A stretch of DNA of 64,000 nt from Ktedonospora formicarum (GCF_016587355.1 NZ_BNJF01000001.1:3050501-3114500); one strand, 5' to 3'; counted from the stretch's first letter, positions 1 to 9,922 are shown. A program made the numbers and translations. The notes: generated by a model from the letters alone, not told the origin.

Positions 1-345
1 GCCCACGCGCAGCCGCTCATCCAGCCGCCAGGGCTTGAACTTGAGCAGAGTGAGAGGAGAGTCAAGCTGCTCGATTTTGTTGTCGATCAGGCTAACCGTG
101 CGGGGTCGTAGCCATTCAAGCTGGTCCTCTAACCCTAACTCCTTGATGATGCGAATGACGGTCGTATCAGAGCGAAAGATATGGTGATAAAACTTATCTA
201 GCCAGGAGTCGCCAACGCGAAAGCCTGAGGCTAATCCGCCAGCCATTGGTTCCTTCTCGAAGAGCATGACCGAGTGCCCGGCCTGAGCCAGACGATAGGC
301 CGTCATCAGCCCTAAAGCGCCCCCTCCAAGGACCGCATATTCCAT
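1..345 (-). CDS. FAD/NAD(P)-binding oxidoreductase, N-terminal part (runs off the window)
   Basis: The protein begins MEYAVLGGGALGLMTAYRLA, a dinucleotide-binding Rossmann motif (GGGALG) directly at the N-terminus, followed by an acidic residue at the end of strand 2 (MLFEKE) and a GGLASGF segment typical of amine-oxidase/protoporphyrinogen-oxidase-like flavoproteins. The start is set by a GAGGAG Shine-Dalgarno a few bases upstream. Only 115 residues are inside the window, so the substrate cannot be named; related proteins act on carotenoid, porphyrin or sugar-nucleotide substrates. It is transcribed away from the methyltransferase gene to its right. Confidence 0.75.
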   Translation of the reverse strand, partial: MEYAVLGGGALGLMTAYRLAQAGHSVMLFEKEPMAGGLASGFRVGDSWLDKFYHHIFRSDTTVIRIIKELGLEDQLEWLRPRTVSLIDNKIEQLDSPLTLLKFKPWRLDERLRVG

Positions 346-698
346 GTGTATTCTCCTCAACAATATATTCTTGTGTGCAACGCATGCATTATTGCTGCTC
401 GTCTTGGAAAGCGAACACTACTCGTTTTGTGAATGATGTTTGGAAAACGAATGGCTTCGATTCTCGGGCCAACATGGGCCTAGACAAACAAGAGGTCTAG
501 CCAAATATATCGGCCTTCATGGGCGTGTGCTTCAATAGCGCTTAGCCTGCCTTATTCTAACATAGATAGTCATTTCTGATTACTGTGGGGGACTAACTGG
601 GCCCTTGTTGTGTTGCTATGAGATAGTTATACTATGGCTCTGGACATGTTCCGCTCTATGAGCGTATCTATTTGTTATGCCAGCGAATGGGAGAAGCT
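346..698. other. Divergent intergenic region
   Basis: About 350 bases between the divergently transcribed oxidoreductase and methyltransferase genes. It must hold both promoters, but I see no convincing -35/-10 pair and no RNA gene. Confidence 0.4.
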
Positions 699-1556
699 GT
701 GACCATTAAGACATGCGCCCTGAACCTTTTAACCTGTCCCCTCTGTCAAGGTAGCTTTCATGTTGAGGCTCGAAGCCTGCTCTGTGAGCAGAGACACACC
801 TTTGATATCGCGCGCGAGGGCTATCTTTATCTGTTGCGTAAGAAGGCCAGTGGGGATACGAAGGAGATGTTAGAGGCTAGGCGGGCCTTTCTGGAGCGAG
901 GGTACTACGCTCCTCTGGCACAGAGATTGACCGAGCTGCTGATGGCCCGCCTACGCGAGAGGTCGGTAGAGAACGCCTCTCCATTTACTATTCTTGATGC
1001 GGGCTGTGGAAACGGTTATTATCTTGGTTATCTACTGGCACAGCTCGAAGCCAATTCGTATACCTGCGCGTTGGGATTCGATATCTCGAAAGATGCGATC
1101 CGGATGGCGGCAAAAAGCTATCCCCAGGCCCAGTTTATCGTTGCTAATCTTAAGGAGCACCTGCCCCTGCGCGATGCCAGCGTTCAGACTATCCTCAATG
1201 TTTTTGCTCCACGCAATATCTCCGAGTTCGCGCGTGTGCTGGTATCACAGGGGGAACTGCTTATAGTCATCCCTGGAGAGCATCATTTGGCGCAAGCACG
1301 TGCAGAACTGGGTTTACTGAATTTGGAGGAGAATAAGCGGCAGCACGTTCTCTCACAGGTTACCGCAAACTTTGATTTGCTGGAACAGCATGATGTTGCG
1401 TATACGCTTGACCTGGATCAGGAGGCGTTGCGCCAACTGGTGCGTATGACTCCCAACTACTGGCATATGACGGATGCTATTGAGGAGCGTCTGAGCGCGA
1501 TTGAGAGGCAGCCTTGCGATGTTGAGTTTCACTGCTTACTCTTGCGCAAGAAATAA
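699..1556 (+). CDS. RlmA-type 23S rRNA (guanine-N1) methyltransferase
   Basis: The N-terminus carries a small zinc-binding module, CPLC followed about 16 residues later by CEQRHTFD, then the conserved REGYLYLL segment of RlmA-type enzymes. A class I SAM-binding fold follows, with motif I LDAGCGNGYYLGYL and a second acidic loop after GFDISKDA. RlmA enzymes methylate N1 of a guanine in helix 35 of 23S rRNA, and relatives (TlrB, Mrm) give macrolide or mycinamicin tolerance; the exact base here is inference. GTG at 699 is chosen because GGGAG lies 5 bases upstream; ATG at 687 is possible but has no ribosome site. Length (about 285 residues) is normal. Confidence 0.8.
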   Translation: MTIKTCALNLLTCPLCQGSFHVEARSLLCEQRHTFDIAREGYLYLLRKKASGDTKEMLEARRAFLERGYYAPLAQRLTELLMARLRERSVENASPFTILDAGCGNGYYLGYLLAQLEANSYTCALGFDISKDAIRMAAKSYPQAQFIVANLKEHLPLRDASVQTILNVFAPRNISEFARVLVSQGELLIVIPGEHHLAQARAELGLLNLEENKRQHVLSQVTANFDLLEQHDVAYTLDLDQEALRQLVRMTPNYWHMTDAIEERLSAIERQPCDVEFHCLLLRKK

Positions 1557-1604
1557 CGAGGCAAGCGGCGAGATACAGTCCCGCCGCTTGTACGCATGCT
1601 TTAA

Positions 1605-3095
1605 TTAAGCGTGAGTGACCTCCTGTCCGGGTTCCCAGCGCAGATTGGGTTTACGGGCTGCCAGTGCTTGATCCAGGCGTCCGATGACTGTAGTGTGCGG
1701 AGCCGTTTTCACTACTTCAGGAGTGGTTCGTGTCTCCTCGGCGATCTGCTTCATGACCTGAATGAACTCATCAAGAGTCTCGCGTGTCTCAGTCTCGGTG
1801 GGTTCGATCATTAGCGCCTCTGGAACGATCAGTGGGAAGTAGGTCGTAGGTGCATACATCCCGAAGTCAAGCAGGCGCTTGGCGATATCCGTCGCTGTAA
1901 CTCCTGCCTCCTGTTTTTGACGGCGAGCCGTTGCCACAAACTCGTGCTGGCAGATAAGCGGATAGGCGATCTCATACTCCTCGGCGAGACCATGCTTCAC
2001 ATAGTTGGCGTTGAGAATGGCGCTTTCCGAGACGCTACGCAGACCATCAGGACCATTGGAGCGAATATATGTGTATGCGCGAACCAGAACGCCAAAGTTG
2101 CCCTTATTCGCACGCACCTTGCCAATAGATTGTGGACCCGCATCCTCCCAGGAGTAGGTGCCATCTCCATGCTTCGCTGGCAGTGGGCCGGGCAAGAAGG
2201 GGACGAGATGTGACTTGACTCCAATAGGGCCGGCTCCAGGACCACCACCACCATGTGGTGTGCTACATGTTTTGTGTAGATTGAAGTGAACGACATCAAA
2301 ACCCATATCGCCGGGGCGCGTAATGCCCATAACGGCGTTCGCGTTCGCTCCATCATAATAGAGTTGCCCACCAACCTCATGGATCTGGCGCGCGACCTCC
2401 AAGATATTGGAGTCGAAGAGACCCAGGGTATTTGGATTTGTCAACATAATGGCGGCGACGCTGGGACCATGCTTTTCCAGGAGTGTGTGCAGGTGCTCAA
2501 GATCCACGCCTCCTGTCTGGGGGTTCGTCTTTACCTCAACGACCTTGTAGTCTGCGAGGGTCGCGCTGGCAGGATTGGTGCCATGTGCGTTGTCGGGAAT
2601 CAGAACCAGATTGCGTGAGCCTTCATTGCGACTCTGGTGATATGCCTTAATCAACATTAGACCGGTTAGCTCACCATGTGCGCCTGCTGATGGTTGCAGG
2701 GTCACGCGGACCATGCCGGATATCTCCGCCAGGTAGCGTTCCAGCTCATAGACAAGTTGAATCGCGCCCTGAACAGTTGTATCAGGCTGTAAAGGATGGA
2801 TATGCCCAAAACCGGGTAGTCCTGCCATATCTTCGTTGATCTTGGGATTATATTTCATTGTGCAGGAGCCGAGCGGATAGAAGCCGCTGTCGACCCCGAA
2901 GTTCCGTTGCGAGAGGTGGGTATAGTGGCGTACCACTTCGATTTCGCTTACCTCGGGCAGTGGTGCTGGCTCACTACGGAGCATCTTAGATGGCAAGAGT
3001 TCGTCCAACTCCTCCATAGGCACATCCAGCGCAGGCATATTCGTAGCGCGCCGACCTGGGGCACCCTTTTCAAAAATCAGCTTCTCGACGCTCAT
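1605..3095 (-). CDS. gcvPB: Glycine dehydrogenase (decarboxylating) subunit 2
   Basis: This is the C-terminal, PLP-carrying half of the split P-protein of the glycine cleavage system, which decarboxylates glycine and passes the aminomethyl group to lipoyl-GcvH. The PLP lysine is K275 in [16 protein letters not shown], and the glycine-rich loop following it is intact. The N-terminal GSCTMKYNP and the [10 protein letters not shown] segments are classic family signatures. At 496 residues it is full length. The start overlaps the end of gcvPA by 4 bases, so the two subunits are translationally coupled, as expected for an alpha2beta2 complex. Confidence 0.97.
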   Translation of the reverse strand: MSVEKLIFEKGAPGRRATNMPALDVPMEELDELLPSKMLRSEPAPLPEVSEIEVVRHYTHLSQRNFGVDSGFYPLGSCTMKYNPKINEDMAGLPGFGHIHPLQPDTTVQGAIQLVYELERYLAEISGMVRVTLQPSAGAHGELTGLMLIKAYHQSRNEGSRNLVLIPDNAHGTNPASATLADYKVVEVKTNPQTGGVDLEHLHTLLEKHGPSVAAIMLTNPNTLGLFDSNILEVARQIHEVGGQLYYDGANANAVMGITRPGDMGFDVVHFNLHKTCSTPHGGGGPGAGPIGVKSHLVPFLPGPLPAKHGDGTYSWEDAGPQSIGKVRANKGNFGVLVRAYTYIRSNGPDGLRSVSESAILNANYVKHGLAEEYEIAYPLICQHEFVATARRQKQEAGVTATDIAKRLLDFGMYAPTTYFPLIVPEALMIEPTETETRETLDEFIQVMKQIAEETRTTPEVVKTAPHTTVIGRLDQALAARKPNLRWEPGQEVTHA

Positions 3096-4444
3096 GCCTG
3101 TACCTCCTTCAGCGCTGCGACCAGGGTATCAATTTCTTCTCGTGTGCGTGTCTCTGTCACGCAGAAGAGTATGCAGTTTTCTAGTTCTGGATAGCTCTCT
3201 GCCAGAGAGTAGCCACCAATGATATCAGCCTGTGCGAGATGTCGTTCAAGCCTGGAGGCAGGGATGGGAGATCGCACCACAAATTCATCAAAGAATGGGC
3301 TCTGGAAGACTGGCTCAAATCCTGGGACTGCCGTAATTTGGCGGAAGGCGTAATGGGCCTTGCGTAGACAGAGTTCTCCTAGTTCTCGGAAGCCCTGCTT
3401 ACCTATTGCCGCCATATAGATTGTTGCGCCAATGGCAAGAAGTGATTGATTGGTGCAGATATTGGATGTTGCACGCTCGCGGCGAATATGCTGTTCACGC
3501 GTCTGTAGCGTTAGAACATACCCGGTCTGCTTCTTCCCACCTTCCTCTACTGTCTGCCCGACGAGACGTCCGGGCAGCAGGCGCATGAACTTCTGCTTTG
3601 CAGCCATAAAACCCAGTGCGGGTGCGCCATAGCTCATCGCGTTCCCGAAGCTCATGAGCTCACCAACGGCGATATCCGCCCCGTATTCTCCAGGGGAAGC
3701 CAGGACGCCAAGGGAGGCTGGCTCGGTAATCGTCGTAATAAAGATGCCTTTGCCTTTGTGGGCGATAGCTTCAATGGCGTGAGCGTCCTCAACGCAACCC
3801 AAGAAGTTTGGTTGTTGTATGATAACTGCCGCAGTGGAAGGCGTAACGGCAGCATCAAGCTCTTCTAGTGAGGTCACACCATTTTCAGTAGCAACCTCTT
3901 TGATGGTAAAGCCGCGTGCGAAGGCGTACGTCTGAAGGACACGTCTATACTGGGGATCAACTCCCTGCGAAATGACTACCTCGCCGCGTCCGCCAGGACC
4001 AAGGGCGATAAAGACAGCCTCTACCATTGCGGTCGCGCCATCATAGAGCGAGGCATTGGCGATGTCCAGGCCGGTAATTTGGCAAACCATCGTCTGGAAC
4101 TCGTATGTTGCCTGGAGAATTCCCTGGCTCACCTCGGGTTGGTAGGGGGTATAGGAGGTCACAAATTCAGAGCGGCGCTGGAGATGTGGGACCACACTAG
4201 GAATAGCGTGATCGTATGTACCAGCACCTAAAAATGAGATTGTGGTATCGAGGCTCTTATTACGGGCTGCCATGCGCGAGACCAGGCGGCGAAGATCCGG
4301 TTCTGCAAGAGCCGGTGGCAGGTCCAGTGGATGACCCAGCCGAACATCTTCAGGAACGGGAGCCAGCAGGTCTTCTATTGAAGAGAGGCCCATGCTTGCT
4401 AGCATCTCCTGCTGCTCTTCAGGAGTATTAGGCACATAACTCAT
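3092..4444 (-). CDS. gcvPA: Glycine dehydrogenase (decarboxylating) subunit 1
   Basis: N-terminal half of the split glycine decarboxylase (450 residues, normal length). It has the aspartate-aminotransferase-like fold without the PLP lysine. Recognisable family segments are [28 protein letters not shown] and the NICTNQSL stretch. It works only together with the gcvPB product. It is transcribed first of the pair and sits 640 bases downstream of gcvH, so it may use its own promoter in that spacer. Confidence 0.97.
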   Translation of the reverse strand: MSYVPNTPEEQQEMLASMGLSSIEDLLAPVPEDVRLGHPLDLPPALAEPDLRRLVSRMAARNKSLDTTISFLGAGTYDHAIPSVVPHLQRRSEFVTSYTPYQPEVSQGILQATYEFQTMVCQITGLDIANASLYDGATAMVEAVFIALGPGGRGEVVISQGVDPQYRRVLQTYAFARGFTIKEVATENGVTSLEELDAAVTPSTAAVIIQQPNFLGCVEDAHAIEAIAHKGKGIFITTITEPASLGVLASPGEYGADIAVGELMSFGNAMSYGAPALGFMAAKQKFMRLLPGRLVGQTVEEGGKKQTGYVLTLQTREQHIRRERATSNICTNQSLLAIGATIYMAAIGKQGFRELGELCLRKAHYAFRQITAVPGFEPVFQSPFFDEFVVRSPIPASRLERHLAQADIIGGYSLAESYPELENCILFCVTETRTREEIDTLVAALKEVQA

Positions 4445-4792
4445 GGATTTGTATTTCTCCCTGGAGATCTAAAAGGGTTATTACGAAAACCAAAGCCACT
4501 GCCGTGGCTAGCGCTGGCGCGCTCAAGTTTTCGGATAACAATAACATGCAAGTCGCGTCCGAAGGACATGCAAGTTACAGCCAAAGGCATAATAAAAATC
4601 GAAATTTATAAAAATAGGATGAAGGGGCCTGGAGGCGCGCAAAATAGGTTTTGCTCATCCCGGAGTAACAAGGTAAAACTCTCCCCTCATTACCGCTGTG
4701 TTATTACACTTCTCTATCGGCTTGCGCGCAGAGAAGCCACAACAACCACAGACATTTGTACGGAAGAGCTAATACTCTTTTTAGACATCCTG

Positions 4793-4823
4793 ATTATACC
4801 GCATCGATGGATACGATAGCCAA
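4793..4823 (-). promoter_or_regulatory. Candidate promoter for gcvPA-gcvPB
   Basis: On the minus strand TTGGCT (4823-4818) and a perfect TATAAT (4798-4793) are separated by 19 bases. The -10 is strong and the -35 weak with a long spacer. It lies about 350 bases upstream of gcvPA in the only long spacer of the gcv cluster. Confidence 0.4.
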
Positions 4824-4915
4824 AATGGATAGGTGCGTAAAAAAGTGGTCTTCCTGGTTATTGTCTGATTGTACCTACTCAGGAATTTTCGTCACCTACT
4901 ATGACTCACTAGCAT

Positions 4916-5005
4916 CATGGGATGGGAGCATTGCAAATCGCCCTTTGAGTAAGGCAGGCATGAAAGTTGTGCCTGGTTGCGAGATAGCAATGCCCTCATC
5001 CCATG
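4916..5005. repeat. Imperfect 19-bp inverted repeat in the gcvH-gcvPA spacer
   Basis: CATGGGATGGGAGCATTGC (4916-4934) and GCAATGCCCTCATCCCATG (4987-5005) are reverse complements at 17 of 19 positions, with a 52-base loop. It lies just downstream of gcvH, so it could act as a terminator or processing site of the gcvTH message, although no T tract follows. It could equally be a small miniature-element remnant. Confidence 0.5.
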
Positions 5006-5084
5006 TTCATACGAAGCGCTTGAGCGCTGTGAAGTGGCAGGTTTGTGTAGCTAGATGACCACTCATGAGCACTAGCGAGAAGCG

Positions 5085-5480
5085 CTAGCGACCTTCCAGG
5101 TATTGTAAATACTCTTCGGCGCTCATCAACTGGTCAAGCTCTGCTGTGTTGGCGAGTTTAACTTTGAGCATCCATCCCTCATCGTAAGGGCTATCGTTGA
5201 TCAGCTCTGGACGCTCTTTTAAATCCTCATTGGAGGCGATGACCTCGCAACTAAGAGGTGCTACAAGCTCGGAGGTAGCTTTAACGGACTCGATATCGCC
5301 AAATTTATCCTCGTTTGCGAGACTCTGGCCTGCGTCCCAGGGAAGTTCAATATAAACAATATCGCCCAGCTGGTCCTGAGCGTAATCGGTGATGCCAATG
5401 ACGACCTGGTCGCCTTCTACACGTACCCATTCGTCAGTTTTGGTATATTTGAGATTATCTGGATGGTTGAGATTTGCCAT
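5085..5480 (-). CDS. gcvH: Glycine cleavage system H protein
   Basis: A 131-residue lipoyl-carrier protein. The lipoylation lysine is K67 in the conserved GDIESVKATSE hairpin, and the N-terminal KYTKTDEWVR and VIGITDYAQDQLGDIVY segments are standard. It shuttles the aminomethyl group from the P-protein to GcvT and the reduced lipoate to the L-protein. An AGGGAGAA ribosome site precedes the ATG. It follows gcvT by 89 bases and is probably co-transcribed with it. No lipoamide dehydrogenase gene is present in the window. Confidence 0.97.
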   Translation of the reverse strand: MANLNHPDNLKYTKTDEWVRVEGDQVVIGITDYAQDQLGDIVYIELPWDAGQSLANEDKFGDIESVKATSELVAPLSCEVIASNEDLKERPELINDSPYDEGWMLKVKLANTAELDQLMSAEEYLQYLEGR

Positions 5481-5569
5481 CGTAAGTTATTCTCCCTTCA
5501 TATGAATATCCTATGTATGTGCCCGTGTTTATATGTGAAAGCTCTGACATATGATTGTCTTGCGTAATT

Positions 5570-6694
5570 CTATTGTGCACGCTTATAAAAGGGCAGCGAC
5601 ACAATTTGAGCCGCAACCTGTTTGCCACGGATCTCCACCTGAATTAGTGTTCCCACCTTCGCGTGTGCGATATCAACGAAACCAAGGCCGATACTCTTCT
5701 GGATCGTTGGGCCGTGGGTACCACTGGTCAGGATGCCAATGCGCTGCCCATCGGCAAAGAGGGCGTAACCACTACGAGGCACACCCCGCTCCTGCAACAT
5801 TACACCTACCAGGCGTTTTTTCAAGCCCTGCTCTTTTGCCTGCTGGAGCGCCGCCCGTCCGATAAAATCGGCATCTTTCTTGAGCTTGACGGTCCAGCCT
5901 AGATTAGCCTCCAGAGGATTTGTCTCTTCATCCAACTCATGCCCATAGAGGCAGTAAGCGGCTTCCAGACGTAAAGTATCGCGTGCTCCCAGACCTGCTG
6001 GTCGGATGCCCTGTGCTTTCCCTGCTTCTAGCAGCGTGTTCCAGAGATGCGCTGCGTCTATGGAGGGGGCATAAAGCTCAAAACCATCCTCGCCCGTATA
6101 GCCAGTGCGCGAAATAATGCAATGAACACCAGCCACTTCACCAGGCGCGAAGTGATAGTAGCGAATCTCACCCAACTGTATCTGGGTCAAGGGCTGAAGG
6201 ATGGAATGTGCCAGAGGTCCTTGTAAGGCCAGTAGGGCTGTAGTTTCCGACTGATTGGAGAGGGTCACGTTAGCAAACTTCTGCGCATGGCTCTCAATCC
6301 AGGCGTAATCTTTATCAATGTTGGCTGCATTGACAACGAGCATGTAGTGATTGTCTGCCAGATAGTAGATTAGCAAATCATCAATGGTTGTACCGTCTGG
6401 TTTACAAAGCTGTGTGTAGAGCGCCTGTTGTTGCGCCAGCCGCGCCACATCGTTTGGTACGAGATATTGGAGGAAAGCCAGGGCATCGCTTCCCTCGACC
6501 TTAAACTCGCCCATATGGCTCACATCAAAGAGCCCGGCCCGCTCGCGAACATTTTGATGCTCCTCAATGATGCTACTATACTGTACAGGCATTTCCCAGC
6601 CGCCGAACTCTACTAATCGTGCGCCCAATGCACGATGCTGCTCATAGAGCGGAGTTCGTTTTAAACTAGGGGTCGCACTGTCATGTGTGGTCAT
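5570..6694 (-). CDS. gcvT: Glycine cleavage system aminomethyltransferase (T protein)
   Basis: Folate-dependent T protein that transfers the methylene group from aminomethyl-lipoyl GcvH to tetrahydrofolate, releasing ammonia. The sequence shows TPLYEQHRALGARLVEFGGWEMPVQYSSI near the start, the FDVSHMGEF motif, the RTGYTGEDGFELY folate-site segment and LEANLGWTVKL. ATG at 6694 is preferred because GGGAGA lies about 8 bases upstream; an in-frame ATG at 6718 would add eight unconserved residues. The resulting 374 residues match the family. I looked upstream for a glycine riboswitch and did not find its conserved cores. Confidence 0.96.
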   Translation of the reverse strand: MTTHDSATPSLKRTPLYEQHRALGARLVEFGGWEMPVQYSSIIEEHQNVRERAGLFDVSHMGEFKVEGSDALAFLQYLVPNDVARLAQQQALYTQLCKPDGTTIDDLLIYYLADNHYMLVVNAANIDKDYAWIESHAQKFANVTLSNQSETTALLALQGPLAHSILQPLTQIQLGEIRYYHFAPGEVAGVHCIISRTGYTGEDGFELYAPSIDAAHLWNTLLEAGKAQGIRPAGLGARDTLRLEAAYCLYGHELDEETNPLEANLGWTVKLKKDADFIGRAALQQAKEQGLKKRLVGVMLQERGVPRSGYALFADGQRIGILTSGTHGPTIQKSIGLGFVDIAHAKVGTLIQVEIRGKQVAAQIVSLPFYKRAQ

Positions 6695-6806
6695 ACAAAA
6701 ATCTCCCATTGCATGCACTATTGTGGGCTGCTGGCTAAGGTCTTCTATGAACTAGGACTGCTACCCATCGCAATGCCTCTATCAAGACCAGAGTGACCTC
6801 CCTATG

Positions 6807-6841
6807 CAAAAAGAGTGCCAGTAACGATAGTGACACTGGTT
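6807..6841 (-). terminator. Candidate rho-independent terminator
   Basis: Reading the minus strand, a short stem (AGTGTC pairing with GGCACT, loop about 12 bases) is followed by CTTTTT. It lies 120 bases downstream of the membrane-protein gene ending at 6960 and upstream of gcvT, which would insulate the gcv cluster. Confidence 0.4.
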
Positions 6842-6959
6842 TTCGTATTAACCCTAGCATACTTAAGTCTTCGCATAAGGACTAAACATATAGTGAAAAT
6901 CCAGGCATGCAAAGCTCTAATCTCACTATATCAGATTTTATAAGTCGCGACAATGATGC

Positions 6960-7865
6960 TCATGATAAGCGCATTCGCCCCAGTGTATCACGTATAGTTG
7001 CGAGCATTCCTTTAAGAAGTGCTACATTAGGGACGCGAGCTAGCAGTAGCCATGCCCAGGGTCTAGCATAGCCACGCACGGTAATCGTTATGAGTCCCCA
7101 ATGTTCATCCACAGAAAAGCCGCCAAAGAGATGCCAGGGGAGCAGATCTTGCCCGTAGTACATTCCATCTCGATGTAGCAGTAGAGGGCCGAAGGAGACA
7201 GGCTTTCCTTGTTGAAAGAGCGACCGAGCCGCTGGGAACTGGCACCGAGCTGTCTCCTCATCAATGGTCTCACAGAGCCGTGTCCAGCGCCTAAAGTGAT
7301 AGGGAATACTGATTGAGAGCCCGCTATACGCGCGTAAAACATAGGCATGTTTTAATATGCTTGATCCTTTGGTGGCCTCTGTGTGGGTTACATAATCGAG
7401 ATTACTCCACGACGCCGAGTGAGGATGATCATATGCGATGTATGCCAGGCGGTTCGTATCGATCTCGAAATTTGGATCTGGCGTCTGCAGATCGACCTTG
7501 TGCCAGACATACTCAACCTCTCGCCAGCGCATAGCTGTCCAGCCCTCGCGGTTAGTTGCCACCAGTCCATGTTCATATACGCGTACCGTGATATAGCGAT
7601 AGCGTAAGAAAAGAACCAGGCAAGAGATGAGGACAATTAGAAAGATGAGAGAGAAGATCCCCGCTAGCGTCAGTGTAAGAAGGGGAAGTGAGAGGAAGCG
7701 CGAACCAAACAGTAGTAGAGCCAGCACGACGAAGCAGATTATAAGAGTTAAGATAGTTTTAGAAAGCATCGTATGGTAATAGGTCGCGCGTAACGTGCCA
7801 AGATCAGAGAGATCGCTCTGACCTGAGCCCCGATTGTGTGTTTGTTGGACCATAGATTGTACCAT
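6960..7865 (-). CDS. Membrane protein of unknown function with a PH-like C-terminal region
   Basis: 301 residues. A polar N-terminus (about 35 residues) is followed by two hydrophobic helices (about 36-60 and 63-88). After these comes a soluble domain starting RYRYITVRVYEHGLVATNREGWTAMRWREVEYVWHKVD. Strand-rich proteins with this layout, in which a VYEHGL segment precedes a tryptophan-rich bind-like motif, are common among Ktedonobacteria and resemble DUF6585-like proteins; that family name is a guess from memory. It is probably inner-membrane anchored. It is monocistronic and diverges from the gene at 8126. Confidence 0.6.
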   Translation of the reverse strand: MVQSMVQQTHNRGSGQSDLSDLGTLRATYYHTMLSKTILTLIICFVVLALLLFGSRFLSLPLLTLTLAGIFSLIFLIVLISCLVLFLRYRYITVRVYEHGLVATNREGWTAMRWREVEYVWHKVDLQTPDPNFEIDTNRLAYIAYDHPHSASWSNLDYVTHTEATKGSSILKHAYVLRAYSGLSISIPYHFRRWTRLCETIDEETARCQFPAARSLFQQGKPVSFGPLLLHRDGMYYGQDLLPWHLFGGFSVDEHWGLITITVRGYARPWAWLLLARVPNVALLKGMLATIRDTLGRMRLS

Positions 7866-8063
7866 TGTCCTTTATTGCCACAGTTATACGGCTGCTATTA
7901 ATAGGTATATCGTAACATGTATTTCTACCCATTGAAATGGATTAGCGCCCCAAAAACACCCCTTTTCATGCCACTTATAGAAAGAGGCTATGATATGAAC
8001 CGTGCTACGTCTGGATCATGCATTGTACAATAGAAGGGAGCGAATATTTTGCTGTGTTCATTG

Positions 8064-8092
8064 TTGTCATGGGTAGCAAAAGGCCTTATAAT
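8064..8092 (+). promoter_or_regulatory. Sigma-70-type promoter for the gene at 8126
   Basis: TTGTCA (8064-8069), 17-base spacer and a perfect TATAAT (8087-8092). Transcription would start near 8099, about 27 bases before the start codon. Confidence 0.8.
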
Positions 8093-8125
8093 CAAGAGAA
8101 ATTGCGCTTTATTAGAGGGATGCAC

Positions 8126-8416
8126 ATGCCGAAACAAAAAGTTACCAACGTTACCAACGCACTGCAAGAACAGGCCTCAGACAGTGATAAAGTACTCACC
8201 GAGAGCGTCAAAGCTATTTATCCTGCTTGGCCGAGCTCCCGTCCGGGTCCCCGTTCAACGCCCCCACTTGCAGGTATGAAGCCCGTCAATCCGCTGCGCC
8301 GAGAGCAAGTTGCAGAGGTTGCTTACAATCAGGAAACCGGTGAGCCTGAATCTCGTCCTACTTCCGAGGAGAAAGCTTCACCTTTCATACATAAGAAGCC
8401 CAAGCAGCGTCTCTAA
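8126..8416 (+). CDS. Small basic, proline-rich hypothetical protein
   Basis: 96 residues starting MPKQKVTNVTNALQEQ. ATG at 8126 is preferred over earlier in-frame starts because AGAGGG lies 6 bases upstream and a strong promoter ends at 8092. The middle is rich in proline, serine and arginine (YPAWPSSRPGPRSTPPLAG) and the tail is lysine-rich. There is no membrane segment or recognised domain, and it looks largely disordered. It forms its own transcription unit with a promoter and a strong terminator. Function unknown. Confidence 0.6.
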   Translation: MPKQKVTNVTNALQEQASDSDKVLTESVKAIYPAWPSSRPGPRSTPPLAGMKPVNPLRREQVAEVAYNQETGEPESRPTSEEKASPFIHKKPKQRL

Positions 8417-8449
8417 TTGAGCGTGCTCAAGATCCTTTAAACAGAAAAA

Positions 8450-8500
8450 ATCGCTTGTCTTTTATAGCTTATCGAGCATAATAGGCAGGCGATATTTTTA
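8450..8500 (+). terminator. Rho-independent terminator after the small proline-rich gene
   Basis: ATCGCTTGTC (8450-8459) pairs with GGCAGGCGAT (8484-8493) over 10 base pairs including GU pairs, followed by ATTTTTA. A run of six A precedes the stem, so it may also work on the minus strand. Confidence 0.75.
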
Positions 8501-8761
8501 TTGCTGATGTGTGCAAGTATGTATAAAGTTCGAGATCCCCTATAAATACGTATTCCTGGGAAAAATGAGCGAGGAATAGACGTGCTTCTTTTGGCACGTC
8601 GGCATATCGGTATTTATTTTTACAAGTTGCGATGTATAGTATTTTTAGGCAGAGAATTCCAACCTGAGCGGGTTAAAAATATGCAGCTGCATATAACGCG
8701 TTTGAAGGGATCTACAAACTATTGCAGGGGTCTGCAAATTGCCTAAAGAAAAGAGGATACA

Positions 8762-9429
8762 TTGCAATTACAGCGGAAAAACTGGGATATTACCCGGTCA
8801 TCTATGATACATATAATGGTTAAAGTAGGAGCGACGGCGTTACTGGTTGTTTGTTCAATAGCTGTGGCTCTGTGTCTAAATATGCAAGACGCTCAAGCCA
8901 CTACTGCTTCCCCATATCAACCTGGAATTGCTAAAATCGCTCAAACTAAATCACAATCGAGTGAACAGCCATATTTTCAATCTCTGGACCTGGATCATGA
9001 GGATGGAGATTTTGGAATAGAGAGACCCCATCCCCCCAAATTGAGCGCCCAAACAAGCCAGATATCGATGACTTTCAGGATTATAACAGCTTCCCCTTTG
9101 GCACATGTACCTGGTATGCCGATAATCGTTTTCACGAACTCTACGGCTATTTTGTTCCCTGGCATAATAACGCGATGGCCTGGCAGTGGGCTACTCGCGC
9201 GGCTGAATATGGCTGGGACGTCTCCGCTACACCATCAGTAGGATCTATAATTATACTTCAGAGTGGTGTACAAGGTGCGGGTAGCGCGGGTCATGTTGGG
9301 ATAGTGGAGCGAGTGCTTGATGATGGATCAGTCATTGCCAGTTCTATGAACTGGTGGCCCAATCCTGCAGCCGTATCTTATCAGCGCTATCAAACGGGCC
9401 AGGGAGTATCATTCGCTAAGCCTTCATAA
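8762..9429 (+). pseudogene. Secreted CHAP-domain amidase, broken by a frameshift in a C tract
   Basis: The first reading frame begins at TTG 8762 (AGAGGA 5 bases upstream), or at ATG 8804. It encodes a signal peptide with hydrophobic core VGATALLVVCSIAVALCL and an AQA cleavage motif. It then runs out of sense after the C6 run at 9032-9037. One more C would join it to the second frame, which encodes FPFGTCTWYADNRF, then NAMAWQWATRAAEYGW and GHVGIVERVLDDG. This is a CHAP peptidoglycan amidase/endopeptidase domain with its cysteine (GTCTWY) and histidine (GHVGIV), ending at 9429. The intact product would be about 222 residues. It is a pseudogene, a phase-variable gene or a base-calling error; the last is quite possible because other homopolymer breaks occur in this window. 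Confidence 0.75.
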
Positions 9430-9478
9430 TGACCATACCTTATTATGTCGAAATGAGACCCCATGCATCTATGAATCA

Positions 9479-9509
9479 GGGATCGCATGAGCCTTTATCA
9501 CGCGATCCC
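9479..9509 (+). terminator. Hairpin downstream of the CHAP gene
   Basis: GGGATCGC (9479-9486) and GCGATCCC (9502-9509) form a perfect 8-bp stem with a 15-base loop, 50 bases after the stop codon. No T tract follows, so termination efficiency is uncertain. Confidence 0.4.
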
Positions 9510-9768
9510 GCTTCCCTCCAAAGCGTCACTTTGATAGCGATATTATAATGGATTTCTTCACTTGTGCTAGAGGATTGAACGTTTTTTGTTTTACTATCCA
9601 AGGCCAGAGAACATGGAACATCCCGAATGTTGAAGGGATGAGATGGCAGAAAGAACCCCCCTGAGAGAAAGACTCTCTATGTCAAGTCCTCAAATGATCA
9701 ATGTGAAACCAGGCAACAATTGAGAACAGGAGGAAGAACGATGCTTCCAACACGGCATGAAGGAGTGT

Positions 9769-9830
9769 ACCACGTCGCTCAGGCGCGTCAAGCCGCTGCG
9801 CTTTCCTTGACACGCCTGAGCTTGCGTGGT
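9769..9830. repeat. Long imperfect hairpin beside the IS110 transposase 3' end
   Basis: ACCACG...CTCAGGCG.GTCAAG pairs with CTTGAC.CGCCTGAG...CGTGGT, giving about 20 paired bases with small internal bulges and a 13-base loop. It lies 90 bases beyond the transposase stop codon. On the minus strand (transposase direction) it is downstream of the gene and could stop transcription or belong to the element end. Confidence 0.6.
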
Positions 9831-9922
9831 CAAAAAAAGGCATGCCGAGTTGAAAGGCAAAAACAGGCCCTGTTTTGCCTGGGAGGCGCGAGTGTTTCGT
9901 TTCTCTGTGGTTGATTCAGCCC

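Noticed and set aside
6719..6959. Glycine riboswitch upstream of gcvT
   Set aside because: Read on the minus strand, the region lacks the paired conserved cores of glycine aptamers; only a weak terminator-like hairpin is present.
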